64,000 bases of DNA. Source: Bacillus pumilus (GTDB lineage: Bacteria; Bacillota; Bacilli; Bacillales; Bacillaceae). The notes beneath the pieces are model-generated. The model was not told where the DNA came from. It worked only from the letters and a program-made list of their open reading frames with translations, and did no database searches. Made by a program: the position numbers and the translations under genes. The stretch covers positions 2,275,001-2,339,000 of the forward strand of contig NZ_CP101833.1 of assembly GCF_024498355.1 (NCBI RefSeq), given 5' to 3'. This document shows positions 54,605-64,000 of this stretch, one piece after another; the stretch's first letter is position 1, and the number at the start of each line of letters is the position of its first letter.

Positions 54605-56347
54605 CTATGTCTGTTTCTTTTCAATTTCATTGACCTTTTTTACAATATCATAAAACGCATCATTTGTCTTAGCCCGTCCACTTGTCTCGTCAAGGTGAAC
54701 AACGACAAGGGCGTATTTTGGTTTTTCCACCGGAAAGTATCCAGCAAACCACTTATGATAAAGGGGATTCCCCTTTTTGTCTTTACTGCCGGTTTGAGCA
54801 GTGCCTGATTTCCCCGCCATATCGAATGGCAAATCTTGAAACCTTCTTCCTGTTCCTTTGTCAGACGTCACCACCTGCCTTAAGTACTTTTGCAACTTTT
54901 GAGCTGTATAGCGGTCAATGCTGTCTCCTTCAGATCGTTTGTTTTGAAAGGATAGCATCGTTGTTCCGTTTTGATACAGCACTTTATCTGCAATTCTCAC
55001 TTCTTTTCGTTCTCCGCCTCTTGCGATCGTTGCCATCATATTGGCGATTTGCAACGGAGTCGTTTTGACATTTTTTTGACCTATCGCTGTTTGCGCAATG
55101 GCTTTTTTGACATGCTTGTCTCTTTTATCTCCCCACACACTGCCTGTTTCTTCACGATCAAACTGTTTGAATTGCTGCTTATGGTATACCTCCCCTTCCC
55201 AGCCAGCTCGATCAATAAGTCCAAGCTTTGAAGCCGTCTTTTCGATGATTTGATCATCTGTTTGGATGAGCTGACCGGCGAGTGTTGCAAAGGTATAGTT
55301 ACAGCTTTGCGCAAAGCTCTCAGACAGATTCAGCACTTCCTGTTTTCCTTCTGGCTCTCCATATAAATTCTTTCGACAGTCATACATGGTTTGTGGCTGG
55401 TCGAGGTTTTTTTCGATCGCTGCGGCAAGCACAGCGGTTTTAAATACAGAGCCTGGTGCAATGGCTGTCAGCATGTAATTTCTTGCTTCATGCCGGTTTT
55501 TGCTTGTGACATTCGGAGCACTCGCCATGGCCAGCACACTGCTGTTTTGAATATCGAGCAGAACAGCTCCGCCTTTTTCAACGCCTTGTTCTTTGAGAAC
55601 CTTCTCCATTTCGGCTTGCATGTCTTCATCCATTGTTGTCTGAACCTGAAGTGGATAAAACGAATGAGCTTCTGCTGTATATTTGACGTCCATCCCAAAC
55701 AAAGGGTTTCCCCTTCCGTCCACATGATATAACAATTTTGTGTCTTGCTCGGGTAATAGAAATTCGTCAAAGGTACTTTCCAGCCCAAATGTGCCAATTT
55801 CTGTTCGGATGGAAAGCCCTTTTTTATCAGGATAACGCTTTCTCAGTAATTCTGGATTCTCGCTTGTGAAACCTAATGTGTGGAGGGCAAGTCTTTTTTT
55901 GTCCTTCTCTTTCATATATACGCCGTAAACACCTGAATATTTCATATCATTGATGTCTTTCAGCTTTTTTTTCGTCATGTCCTCTTTTAGAATAAGAGGT
56001 TTTTTGGTTTCTGTTAGCTGTTTTTTGAGTTCGTCTTCTTCCATTTCAAGAATAGAGGCGGTTTGCTTTAAGTGAGGAAGATCATATTGCAAAAAAGGAA
56101 ATAAGATGATCGCTGGCTGTTCTTTTGTGAGAAGTGCTTGGCCATTCCGATCTAAAAATTCGCCGCGTCCGTCTGAAATGACCACTTCTTCTGTTCGCTG
56201 TCTGACACTTTCTTGTATTAAATTGATATCAAGCTTTGAAAAAGATTCTGTGAAAAACAGCTGAATTTCTGCCAGTCTGATAAGAAGACCGAGCAGCAGC
56301 ATAAAAATAATGGCACCTGTCCATTGAATTCTTCTTTTTTTGCGCAT
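54605..56347 (-). CDS. pbpI: Penicillin-binding protein 4b (class B transpeptidase)
   Basis: 580 aa. N-terminal membrane helix, dimerisation domain, then transpeptidase domain with SxxK (APGSVFKTA), SxN (SCN) and KSGTAQTG. In B. subtilis PbpI is made in the mother cell and is partly redundant with SpoVD. Its GAGGTG ribosome binding site lies in the 3' arm of the greA terminator and is followed by TTTTT-ATG, an unusual overlap. Confidence 0.94.
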   Translation of the reverse strand: MRKKRRIQWTGAIIFMLLLGLLIRLAEIQLFFTESFSKLDINLIQESVRQRTEEVVISDGRGEFLDRNGQALLTKEQPAIILFPFLQYDLPHLKQTASILEMEEDELKKQLTETKKPLILKEDMTKKKLKDINDMKYSGVYGVYMKEKDKKRLALHTLGFTSENPELLRKRYPDKKGLSIRTEIGTFGLESTFDEFLLPEQDTKLLYHVDGRGNPLFGMDVKYTAEAHSFYPLQVQTTMDEDMQAEMEKVLKEQGVEKGGAVLLDIQNSSVLAMASAPNVTSKNRHEARNYMLTAIAPGSVFKTAVLAAAIEKNLDQPQTMYDCRKNLYGEPEGKQEVLNLSESFAQSCNYTFATLAGQLIQTDDQIIEKTASKLGLIDRAGWEGEVYHKQQFKQFDREETGSVWGDKRDKHVKKAIAQTAIGQKNVKTTPLQIANMMATIARGGERKEVRIADKVLYQNGTTMLSFQNKRSEGDSIDRYTAQKLQKYLRQVVTSDKGTGRRFQDLPFDMAGKSGTAQTGSKDKKGNPLYHKWFAGYFPVEKPKYALVVVHLDETSGRAKTNDAFYDIVKKVNEIEKKQT

Positions 56348-56384
56348 AAAAACACCTCGTCCCTATTGTGGACGAGGTGTTTAT
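56346..56384 (-). terminator. greA terminator that contains the pbpI ribosome binding site
   Basis: Perfect 13-bp stem AAACACCTCGTCC / GGACGAGGTGTTT with a 7-nt loop. On the minus strand the 3' arm GACGAGGTG plus TTTTT runs directly into the pbpI ATG. Confidence 0.85.
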
Positions 56385-56397
56385 CGTATAAACGTGA

Positions 56398-56871
56398 TTA
56401 TGAAATTTTTACAATTTGGACGAACATTTCTCCGCCAGGTGTTTGAACGGTTACTTTGTCATCTACTTGTTTGCCTAATAGGCTTTTTGCAATTGGTGAG
56501 TCGTTTGAAATCTTTCCTTCAAACGGATCAGCTTCTGCACTTCCAACAATCGTATAAGATTCTTCTTCTCCGTCCGGTAATTCAACGAATGTCACCGTTT
56601 TACCAAGTGAGACAACATTTGAGTTCCCCTCATCCTCGATAATTTTGGCATTACGAATCATATTATCAAGCGTTGTGATACGACCTTCTACAAACGCTTG
56701 CTCTTCTTTAGCAGAATCATATTCCGAGTTTTCAGAGAGGTCTCCGAAGCTTCTAGCGATTTTAATACGCTCTACAACCTCTTTACGTTTAACCGTTTTC
56801 AAATGTTCAAGCTCTTCTTCTAATTTACGCTTTCCTTCTTCTGTCATTGGAAATACTTTCTCGTGTGCCAT
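56398..56871 (-). CDS. greA: Transcription elongation factor GreA
   Basis: Rescues backtracked RNA polymerase by stimulating transcript cleavage. 157 aa: N-terminal coiled coil with the acidic tip ([20 protein letters not shown]) and C-terminal FKBP-like domain ([18 protein letters not shown]). It sits behind an unusually long leader. Confidence 0.97.
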   Translation of the reverse strand: MAHEKVFPMTEEGKRKLEEELEHLKTVKRKEVVERIKIARSFGDLSENSEYDSAKEEQAFVEGRITTLDNMIRNAKIIEDEGNSNVVSLGKTVTFVELPDGEEESYTIVGSAEADPFEGKISNDSPIAKSLLGKQVDDKVTVQTPGGEMFVQIVKIS

Positions 56872-57209
56872 GAATCATTCACTCCTTCTATTAATCCTCA
56901 TCATACAAGCTTTCTGCACGTGAGTGACGACTGAAATATACAAGAATGAGGACATGTGCAGGCCCTCATTCTTTCTGTCCCATATTCGTAAAAGTCCATC
57001 TTACATGGCGTCCCTTTTAGATGCAACTATTATGCCTTTTATTTTGGCAGGACCACTCGCGGTTTAAAGATAATTTATCTTCATCGCACAAACTGTGGAA
57101 AGGCACAGGAAGCTCCTGTACCTCGTTCGGCCATTTCGATCATATGTAGAAGAATAGCTTATCCATTCTTCATCTTTCAATACATAATATGGTCAGTGTA
57201 CGATATGTC
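56872..57209 (-). promoter_or_regulatory. Long structured leader upstream of greA
   Basis: No protein gene is seen in the 640 bp between greA and udk. A leader of about 340 nt starting near 57209 would contain several hairpins: GAAGAAT / ATTCTTC at 57150-57172, GGTACAGGA / TCCTGTGCC at 57102-57122, the palindrome AAGATAA-a-TTATCTT around 57067-57081, and GAATGAGG / CCTCATTC at 56944-56972, followed by TTGTATATTT. A candidate attenuator or small RNA; identity unknown. A plus-strand frame of 91 codons at 57189-57464 is not credible. Confidence 0.5.
56998..57026 (-). promoter_or_regulatory. Proximal greA promoter
   Basis: TTGCAT (57021-57026) and TAAGAT (56998-57003), 17 bp spacer, minus strand. 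Confidence 0.6.
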
Positions 57210-57215
57210 TATGCT

Positions 57216-57244
57216 ATATTATTACAAAATTGCATTTTGATCAA
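57216..57244 (-). promoter_or_regulatory. Distal greA leader promoter
   Basis: TTGATC (57239-57244) and TAATAT (57216-57221), 17 bp spacer, minus strand. Confidence 0.6.
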
Positions 57245-57475
57245 GAATTGTTTGAAAATTTGTGATGATTTGTTTGTCATTTTTTCAATATACTTTTACA
57301 ACTTCATTCTTTCACTATATGATGGTGATTTTTCCACTTCTGCTTTTCTTCATTGTTTTCCTATCATATCAAATCTTTCATTCAATGTTTTACTTCTCAA
57401 AATGCTCAAATATCATCTACCACTAGAAATAAGTGAAATATTGGTTTTAACTCTCTTTTTGTGATCATGATGCTG

Positions 57476-57506
57476 AAAAGACCTTTACATTGTAAAGGCC
57501 TCTTCA
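57476..57506 (-). terminator. Terminator after udk
   Basis: AGGCCTTTAC-aat-GTAAAGGTCT on the minus strand followed by TTT, just after the udk stop. Confidence 0.75.
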
Positions 57507-57510
57507 CCAT

Positions 57511-58143
57511 TTATTCTCCGCGGTTTTGAAGAATCGTTTGAATTTTTGTCACCATGAGATCAATCGCCACATGGTTTTGACCGCCTTCTGGGATGATGAT
57601 ATCGGCGTAACGCTTTGTCGGTTCAATGAATTGATTATGCATCGGTCTGACAACAGATACATATTGTTCGATCACGGAATCGATAGAACGGCCTCTTTCC
57701 TTCGTATCACGTAAAATACGGCGAATGATGCGTAGATCTGCATCAGTATCGACATACAGTTTAATATCCATTAATTCTCTAAGACGTTCATCTTCTAGTG
57801 CAAAGATGCCTTCAACGATGATGACATCCTTTGGTTCAACATGTACCGTCTCTTCTGAACGTGTATTTAGTTTAAAATCATAAATTGGTTTTTCAATGGA
57901 TTCGTATCTTAGCAGCTGTTCCAAGTGCTCAAACATGAGATCATTGTCGAATGCAAGCGGATGATCATAGTTCGTGAGCAGGCGCTCTTCAAATGGCATA
58001 TGACTTTGATTTTTGTAATATAAATCTTGTTGAAGCATGAGGATGGAATGTCCTTTAAATTTTTCATAGATGGAATTGGTGACGCTCGTTTTACCTGAAC
58101 CCGAGCCGCCAGCAATTCCGATCACAACTGGTTTTCTCCTCAT
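57511..58143 (-). CDS. udk: Uridine kinase
   Basis: Phosphorylates uridine and cytidine in pyrimidine salvage. 210 aa. P-loop [21 protein letters not shown], and the [13 protein letters not shown] lid region. Last gene of the trmR-trhP1-trhP2-udk operon. Confidence 0.97.
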   Translation of the reverse strand: MRRKPVVIGIAGGSGSGKTSVTNSIYEKFKGHSILMLQQDLYYKNQSHMPFEERLLTNYDHPLAFDNDLMFEHLEQLLRYESIEKPIYDFKLNTRSEETVHVEPKDVIIVEGIFALEDERLRELMDIKLYVDTDADLRIIRRILRDTKERGRSIDSVIEQYVSVVRPMHNQFIEPTKRYADIIIPEGGQNHVAIDLMVTKIQTILQNRGE

Positions 58144-58150
58144 GGGCCTG

Positions 58151-59419
58151 TTATTTCCCCTTTCTCATCATGTTGCTAGGGTATACTTTTTGATCAAGCT
58201 TAAATTTCACAATTTGCAGCGGATGACGAGCGGCATCTAGCTCATTTCCTTTTTCATCCCAAATCGTCTCAATTTTGAATGTGAAATTCTCAATTTCTGG
58301 TCCGAAGAATTCGACTTCATCGCCTGCTTTAAAGAAGTTACGCTGTTGCAATGTCACGATATGTTCTTTTTCATCATAATGAAGAACGAGACCAGCGAAA
58401 TCAAATGTCGTTTTCTTTCCATGAATGCCAAACATTTGTTCATCCGTTCCCGGTACGCCTTCGAAAAAGGCTGGCGCTGTGTCACGGTTTGCACATTTAT
58501 CTAATTCATCTAACCATTCCTGCTGAATGACAAAATGATCTGGATCTGCACAATAGGCATCGATGACTTTACGATACACACTCACGACAGTCGCCACATA
58601 ATGAATCGATTTCATCCGTCCTTCGATCTTTAAGCTGTCAATCCCCATTTCGATCATTTGAGGAATGGATTCGACAAGCTTTAAGTCTTTTGGACTCATC
58701 GCAAATGGTGCATCTTCTTCACCGAATAATGGTGCTTCCTCAGAACCTTCTAGTTTATAAAGATCATAATCCCAGCGACAAGACTGACAGCAGCCTCCGC
58801 GGTTAGAATCTCTCGCGGTCATATGGTTACTGAGCACGCAGCGGCCAGAGTAAGCAATACACATCGCGCCGTGAATGAACGTTTCGATTTCTATATCGAC
58901 CTTTTCTTTCATTTCTCTAATTTCTAGCGCACTTGTTTCACGTGCAAGCACCACACGCTCAAGCCCTTCTTCCTTCCAAAACTGAACAGCTTTCCAATTT
59001 GAAAGAGATTGCTGCGTGCTTAAGTGAACTTCCAGCTTTGGCGCCACACGTTTACATGTTTCAATGATCAGCGGATCAGCCACAATTATTCCCGCTACAC
59101 CAGCGCCTTCAATCCCTTGAAGGTATTCCTCTAGCCCGTCCATGTTTTCATTGTGGGCAAAGATATTTGTTGTCACATAAATCCGTGCGCCGTATTTGTT
59201 TGCAAATGCGACGCCTTCTGCCATTTCTTCAATTGAAAAGTTATCTGCATTTGAGCGAAGTCCAAACTCTTTCCCGCCAATAAAGACGGCGTCTGCTCCG
59301 TAATGTACAGCAATTTTCAGCTTTTCCAGGTTCCCTGCTGGTGCAAGCAGTTCTGGTTTTTTTGTAATGACACGTTTTCCATCAATCATTTCAGAAATAC
59401 CATCCTTTAAAAGTGCCAT
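58151..59419 (-). CDS. trhP2: Peptidase U32 family tRNA hydroxylation protein TrhP2
   Basis: 422 aa (YrrO). TrhP proteins make 5-hydroxyuridine at tRNA position 34 from prephenate. U32 signature [21 protein letters not shown] and the iron-sulfur cysteines [29 protein letters not shown] precedes the ATG. Confidence 0.93.
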   Translation of the reverse strand: MALLKDGISEMIDGKRVITKKPELLAPAGNLEKLKIAVHYGADAVFIGGKEFGLRSNADNFSIEEMAEGVAFANKYGARIYVTTNIFAHNENMDGLEEYLQGIEGAGVAGIIVADPLIIETCKRVAPKLEVHLSTQQSLSNWKAVQFWKEEGLERVVLARETSALEIREMKEKVDIEIETFIHGAMCIAYSGRCVLSNHMTARDSNRGGCCQSCRWDYDLYKLEGSEEAPLFGEEDAPFAMSPKDLKLVESIPQMIEMGIDSLKIEGRMKSIHYVATVVSVYRKVIDAYCADPDHFVIQQEWLDELDKCANRDTAPAFFEGVPGTDEQMFGIHGKKTTFDFAGLVLHYDEKEHIVTLQQRNFFKAGDEVEFFGPEIENFTFKIETIWDEKGNELDAARHPLQIVKFKLDQKVYPSNMMRKGK

Positions 59420-59439
59420 TTCCTCTGCCTCCTCTTATG

Positions 59440-61115
<1,676 letters not shown>

Positions 61116-61140
61116 CTAAGTAAAAACAACCCGATATATT

Positions 61141-61160
61141 TTACCACAAAGAAGTGGTAA
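61141..61160. repeat. Small perfect palindrome upstream of trmR
   Basis: TTACCAC-aaagaa-GTGGTAA, 7-bp arms. It lies in the spacer of a possible promoter (TTCGCA, 18 bp, TAAAAT on the minus strand) upstream of trmR. Possible operator. Confidence 0.4.
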
Positions 61161-61189
61161 TTGCGAACCTATAAAATGGATATTTCAAC

Positions 61190-61229
61190 GAAAAAAACTG
61201 CAGGCAATCTGGCTATTGTCTACAGTCTT
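61190..61229 (-). terminator. Terminator after mltG
   Basis: ACTGTAGACAAT / ATTGCCTGCAGT stem (one mismatch) on the minus strand followed by seven T. It separates mltG from the trmR operon. Confidence 0.8.
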
Positions 61230-61247
61230 TTCCGTTTCACATGTGCG

Positions 61248-62330
61248 TTAATTGCTGCCTGTGATGTATTTCGCTTTCGCTTTATTGTGCTCATTTAACG
61301 TTTTCGTAAAGACGACTTCTCCATTTTTCTTCGCAAGGAAGTAAACAAAATCCGTTTTCTCTGGATGCAGTGCTGCTTTCCATGAAGATTCACCAGCATT
61401 TGCAATTGGACCAGGTGGCAGCCCTTTGTTGATATACGTATTATACGGAGATTTCACCTTTAAGTCTTTGTAATAGACACGGGATTTATGCTCACCAAGT
61501 GCATAAAGAACTGTTGGGTCTGTTTGGAGCGGCATGTCCTTTTTCAACCGGTTATAAAACACACTTGAAATTTTTGACCGATCCGTCTTTTCCGTTGCTT
61601 CCATTTCAATCAGTGATGCCATTGTTAACACATCGTGTATGGACATGTTTCTCTTTTTCATGTCTTTTTCATATGTTTTCACATATTGATCCGTGTGTTT
61701 AATCATTGTATCAATGATTGTTTCGAGTGATTCATCCTCACGATAAAATGGATACGTAGCAGGGAATAAATATCCCTCTAACGGATGTTTGACCTGTTTT
61801 CCATCAACCTGTGATGTCACCGTTTTCGGATATTTTTTCATTAACTTTTGAATAAAAGCTGGATCATCCAGCTTCGCTTCAACTTCCTTCGCTGAAAAAT
61901 TCGTCTGGTTGGCAATGATCGTTGCAATATCAGACAGCTGTTTTCCTTCAGGAATCACAAGCTGAAAGGCGTAATCTGTGCCGCCAGATGTCAGCTTTTG
62001 AATGAGCTGGCCCGCGTCCATTGTTTGTTTTAAATGAAAGTATCCTGCTTTAAAGCCGGAAGCTTTTTTGTATTTTGCATAGTAAGTGAAAATGGTGTCA
62101 TTCGAAATAAGCCCATTTTCTTTTAGGATGCCCGCAATCGCACGGACAGAAGTCCCATTTGGAATATGAATATTAATTGTTTGTTTGCTTTTTTGATCGA
62201 CCGGTCCGAGTGCTGATTTAACATATAAAAAGCCTGATAATGCTGCAATGATGATTACAGCAAGTACAGATAACAGGACGATCCCCTTTTTTCTTTTAAA
62301 GAATGGTCGTTTCTTTTGTTCTGAAAACAT
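61248..62330 (-). CDS. mltG: Endolytic murein transglycosylase MltG
   Basis: Cuts nascent glycan strands and so limits their length. 360 aa (YrrL, YceG-like). Membrane helix near residues 17-37, LysM-like region, catalytic part VLTMASLIEMEATEKTDRSK with the catalytic Glu, and NTYINKGLPPGPIANAGESS. Confidence 0.96.
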   Translation of the reverse strand: MFSEQKKRPFFKRKKGIVLLSVLAVIIIAALSGFLYVKSALGPVDQKSKQTINIHIPNGTSVRAIAGILKENGLISNDTIFTYYAKYKKASGFKAGYFHLKQTMDAGQLIQKLTSGGTDYAFQLVIPEGKQLSDIATIIANQTNFSAKEVEAKLDDPAFIQKLMKKYPKTVTSQVDGKQVKHPLEGYLFPATYPFYREDESLETIIDTMIKHTDQYVKTYEKDMKKRNMSIHDVLTMASLIEMEATEKTDRSKISSVFYNRLKKDMPLQTDPTVLYALGEHKSRVYYKDLKVKSPYNTYINKGLPPGPIANAGESSWKAALHPEKTDFVYFLAKKNGEVVFTKTLNEHNKAKAKYITGSN

Positions 62331-62403
62331 GCATGGCCCTCCTCACATCTAGCCTTTATAGTACATGATTCGACGGAGTTCGGCAATTACTTGCCCATGC
62401 ATC

Positions 62404-63489
62404 TCATGACAGAACTTGACATAATACGGCTAAACCAACACCACCGCCACTGCCAATGGCAGCCATGACATAGCTTCCTTTCGGTAAGGCGTGAGCTTCG
62501 TAAAATAACCTCACCATCATAGCAGCTCCCGATGCGCTGTACGGATGCCCAAGACAAAGTGCACCGCCTCTTCTGTTGATCCGGTCATAAGGTATTCCTA
62601 GCGTCCGAGCAATCAGCGCCACTTTCAGCGCAAACGCTTCATTGATTTCAAACAGCGCCACGTCTTCTATCTTCATCTGTTCCCTATGTAAGAGTTTCTT
62701 GATCGCATCAATGGGTGAAGCAGCAGGAAAATGCGGATGCATCGCCGTCACAGCACTTCCGACATACCGTAACTTAGGCTTTAAGCCTTTGGCCTCTGCT
62801 TCCGCTCTTTCCATCACAACGACTGCGGCTGCGCCGTCGGCTTCCTTGCAGCTATTGGTTACAGTCACAGTTCCTTCTGATAAAAAGACAGGCTTTGCCC
62901 GCTTAATCAGCCTTGCGATCGGTCTTATTTTAGCGGCCGCTTCATCTGTGCTCAGCCCGTCAATCGGAACAATTTCTTCTGAATACGTTCCCTGTTTGAA
63001 TGCCTCTATACTTCTTTCCCAGCTTAAAAGCGCATAGTGATCTTGTTCTCTTCTCGTGACAGAAAATCTTGATGCGGTCAGCTCTGCTGCTTCTCCCATA
63101 TGCGGATCTCCTATCCAATCCGGCGAAAAGCGGGCTCTTTCTTTCATCGGTGATCTGGAAATGCTCTCAGTCCCGCCAGCAATATACATTGATCCCTCCC
63201 CCGATAGAACCATGACACAAGCCGTTCTAATCGCTTCAAGACCAGAGGCACACTGCCTGTCAATGGTCATGCCGGGAATGTGTCGAGAAAGCCCTGCTTC
63301 TAATGAGGACAGGCGAGCAATGTTTCCGCCACCCCCTACCACATTACCTAAAATCACGTCATCTGGCTTCCTCAGCTGAGACAAATGCTGAATAAGGGGC
63401 GCCGCTAAATGCTCTGGGCGATAATCCTTCAGCATCCCGTTTTTGTCACCGAAGGGTGTTCGTTTTGCTTCCACTATGACTGCTTGCAT
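62404..63489 (-). CDS. yhfS: Thiolase family protein (YhfS type)
   Basis: 361 aa acetyl-CoA acyltransferase fold. The nucleophile Cys is in DRQCASGLEAIR, with NEAFALK and GHPYSASGAAMM (catalytic His). The third motif, normally Cys-x-Gly-Gly-Gly, reads IGSGGGVG, so the general-acid/base Cys is absent. The ATG at 63489 follows GGAGGATC and lies inside the 3' end of the ligase gene. The pairing of thiolase and AMP ligase matches B. subtilis yhfS-yhfT. Confidence 0.85.
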   Translation of the reverse strand: MQAVIVEAKRTPFGDKNGMLKDYRPEHLAAPLIQHLSQLRKPDDVILGNVVGGGGNIARLSSLEAGLSRHIPGMTIDRQCASGLEAIRTACVMVLSGEGSMYIAGGTESISRSPMKERARFSPDWIGDPHMGEAAELTASRFSVTRREQDHYALLSWERSIEAFKQGTYSEEIVPIDGLSTDEAAAKIRPIARLIKRAKPVFLSEGTVTVTNSCKEADGAAAVVVMERAEAEAKGLKPKLRYVGSAVTAMHPHFPAASPIDAIKKLLHREQMKIEDVALFEINEAFALKVALIARTLGIPYDRINRRGGALCLGHPYSASGAAMMVRLFYEAHALPKGSYVMAAIGSGGGVGLAVLCQVLS

Positions 63490-64000
63490 GACAATTGATC
63501 CTCCGCCCACTTTTTCATGCTGGCACGAGCGATTTTCCCGCCGGATGTTTCGATCATTTGGTCAATGACAAGCCATTTTTTTGGTATCTTATAAGCCGCC
63601 AGTTTTTCTTTGGCAGCTTGCCTAATGCTCTTTGTCTGCTGTACTTGTTCAATAATGGCAACAGGGATTTCACCCCAATATGGATCAGGAAGGCCTATTA
63701 CGATCGACCGTTTCACCTCTGGCTGTTCATTTAGCACACGCTCAATTTCCTCTGGAAAAATATTCAGTCCTCCATAGACGATCATGCCATTCTCACGGCC
63801 GCTCATATACAAATACCCATCTTCGTCCAGCCACCCCATATCATAGACCGTCAGCCACTCCTCTGGCTGTTTTTCCTCGTGTAAGTAACCTGAAAAAGAC
63901 ATCGGGCTTTTCACATAAATTCTCCCTGTTTCATTTGGCTGACAGACGGTTTGATCTGCTCGTCTCACTTCAACTTGAATCGTAGAGAAAGGCCGTCCAA
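63474..64000 (-). CDS. yhfT: AMP-dependent acyl-CoA synthetase, C-terminal part (cut by window edge)
   Basis: The frame is open to the window edge; about 175 C-terminal residues are visible. GRIYVKSPMSFSGYLHEE, the adenylation motif YDMGWLDEDGYLYMSGREN, and the C-terminal subdomain with GLPDPYWGEIPVA and the late catalytic lysine in TSGGKIARASMKKW. It probably activates fatty acids. The symbol rests on the neighbouring yhfS-like gene. Confidence 0.82.
   Translation of the reverse strand, partial: GRPFSTIQVEVRRADQTVCQPNETGRIYVKSPMSFSGYLHEEKQPEEWLTVYDMGWLDEDGYLYMSGRENGMIVYGGLNIFPEEIERVLNEQPEVKRSIVIGLPDPYWGEIPVAIIEQVQQTKSIRQAAKEKLAAYKIPKKWLVIDQMIETSGGKIARASMKKWAEDQLSCKQS

Noticed and set aside
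57030..57070. T-box-like CCGCGAGTGG near the greA leader
   Set aside because: The order of bases does not match the T-box antiterminator consensus on either strand.
57189..57464. 91-codon plus-strand frame between greA and udk
   Set aside because: Very AT-rich with a random hydrophobic/aromatic composition, no ribosome binding site, and it covers minus-strand promoters.

Overview
The window reads as chromosomal DNA of a Bacillus of the B. pumilus group (B. pumilus, B. safensis or B. altitudinis). Evidence: two long blocks with B. subtilis gene order (spoIIP-gpr-rpsT-holA-yqzM-comEC/EB/EA-comER-yqeM...yqeG-sda-yqeF at 0-14.5 kb, and yrzI-yrhC-mccB-mccA-mtnN-yrrT-yrzA-yrrS-pbpI-greA-udk-trhP2-trhP1-trmR-mltG at 49-62.3 kb), sporulation genes throughout (gpr, spoIIP, sigK, cotD, YjcZ-type peptides), strong AGGAGG-type ribosome binding sites, and a class D beta-lactamase typical of this group. 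No tRNA, rRNA, CRISPR array, prophage or insertion sequence was seen. Function names rest on recognised protein sequence and motifs; no database search was run.

Layout. 0-14.5 kb is conserved core: spore protease, ribosomal protein S20, DNA polymerase delta, the competence DNA-uptake operon (comEA carries a frameshift), and the yqeG-yqeH-aroE-yhbY-nadD-yqeK-rsfS-yqeM ribosome-assembly/NAD operon. sda follows, with four DnaA boxes upstream. 14.5-23.5 kb is variable: two polysaccharide deacetylases, a Rap-like regulator without a visible Phr gene, an uninterrupted sigK, two paralogous Imm1-like proteins, a NUDIX hydrolase, a small caspase/CHAT-like protein overlapping a wrecked acetyltransferase, and a CotD-like coat protein. 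23.5-30 kb is a compact arabinose regulon (araB-araD-araA-sugar symporter with divergent araR), with AraR boxes and a cre site readable in the promoter region. 30-36.6 kb holds a DsbA-like protein, formaldehyde-fixing hxlA-hxlB with hxlR, an esterase, a cluster of five small immunity-like genes without a toxin, and the beta-lactamase. 36.7-48.3 kb is metabolic accessory DNA: an acyl-CoA-dehydrogenase-like flavoprotein, manganese catalase, butanediol dehydrogenase, an MFS transporter behind a T-box leader, an SDR enzyme, an iron alcohol dehydrogenase, two abutting gene remnants (AGCS symporter and ABC ATPase), a formaldehyde-dehydrogenase-like enzyme and a methyltransferase. 48.5-62.3 kb returns to core: a small-peptide operon around yrzI, methionine-to-cysteine conversion, a penicillin-binding protein, greA with a long leader, udk and tRNA-modification genes. 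The end carries yhfS/yhfT-like fatty-acid genes, the last cut by the window edge.

Functional links: hxlAB, hxlR and the formaldehyde-dehydrogenase-like gene together point to formaldehyde detoxification. mtnN, yrrT, mccA and mccB form the route from S-adenosylhomocysteine to cysteine. The araB promoter overlaps an AraR box and has a perfect cre match downstream, implying arabinose induction plus catabolite repression. The least explained items are the caspase-like protein, the toxin-less immunity cluster, the T-box-controlled MFS transporter, the small-peptide operon and the greA leader.
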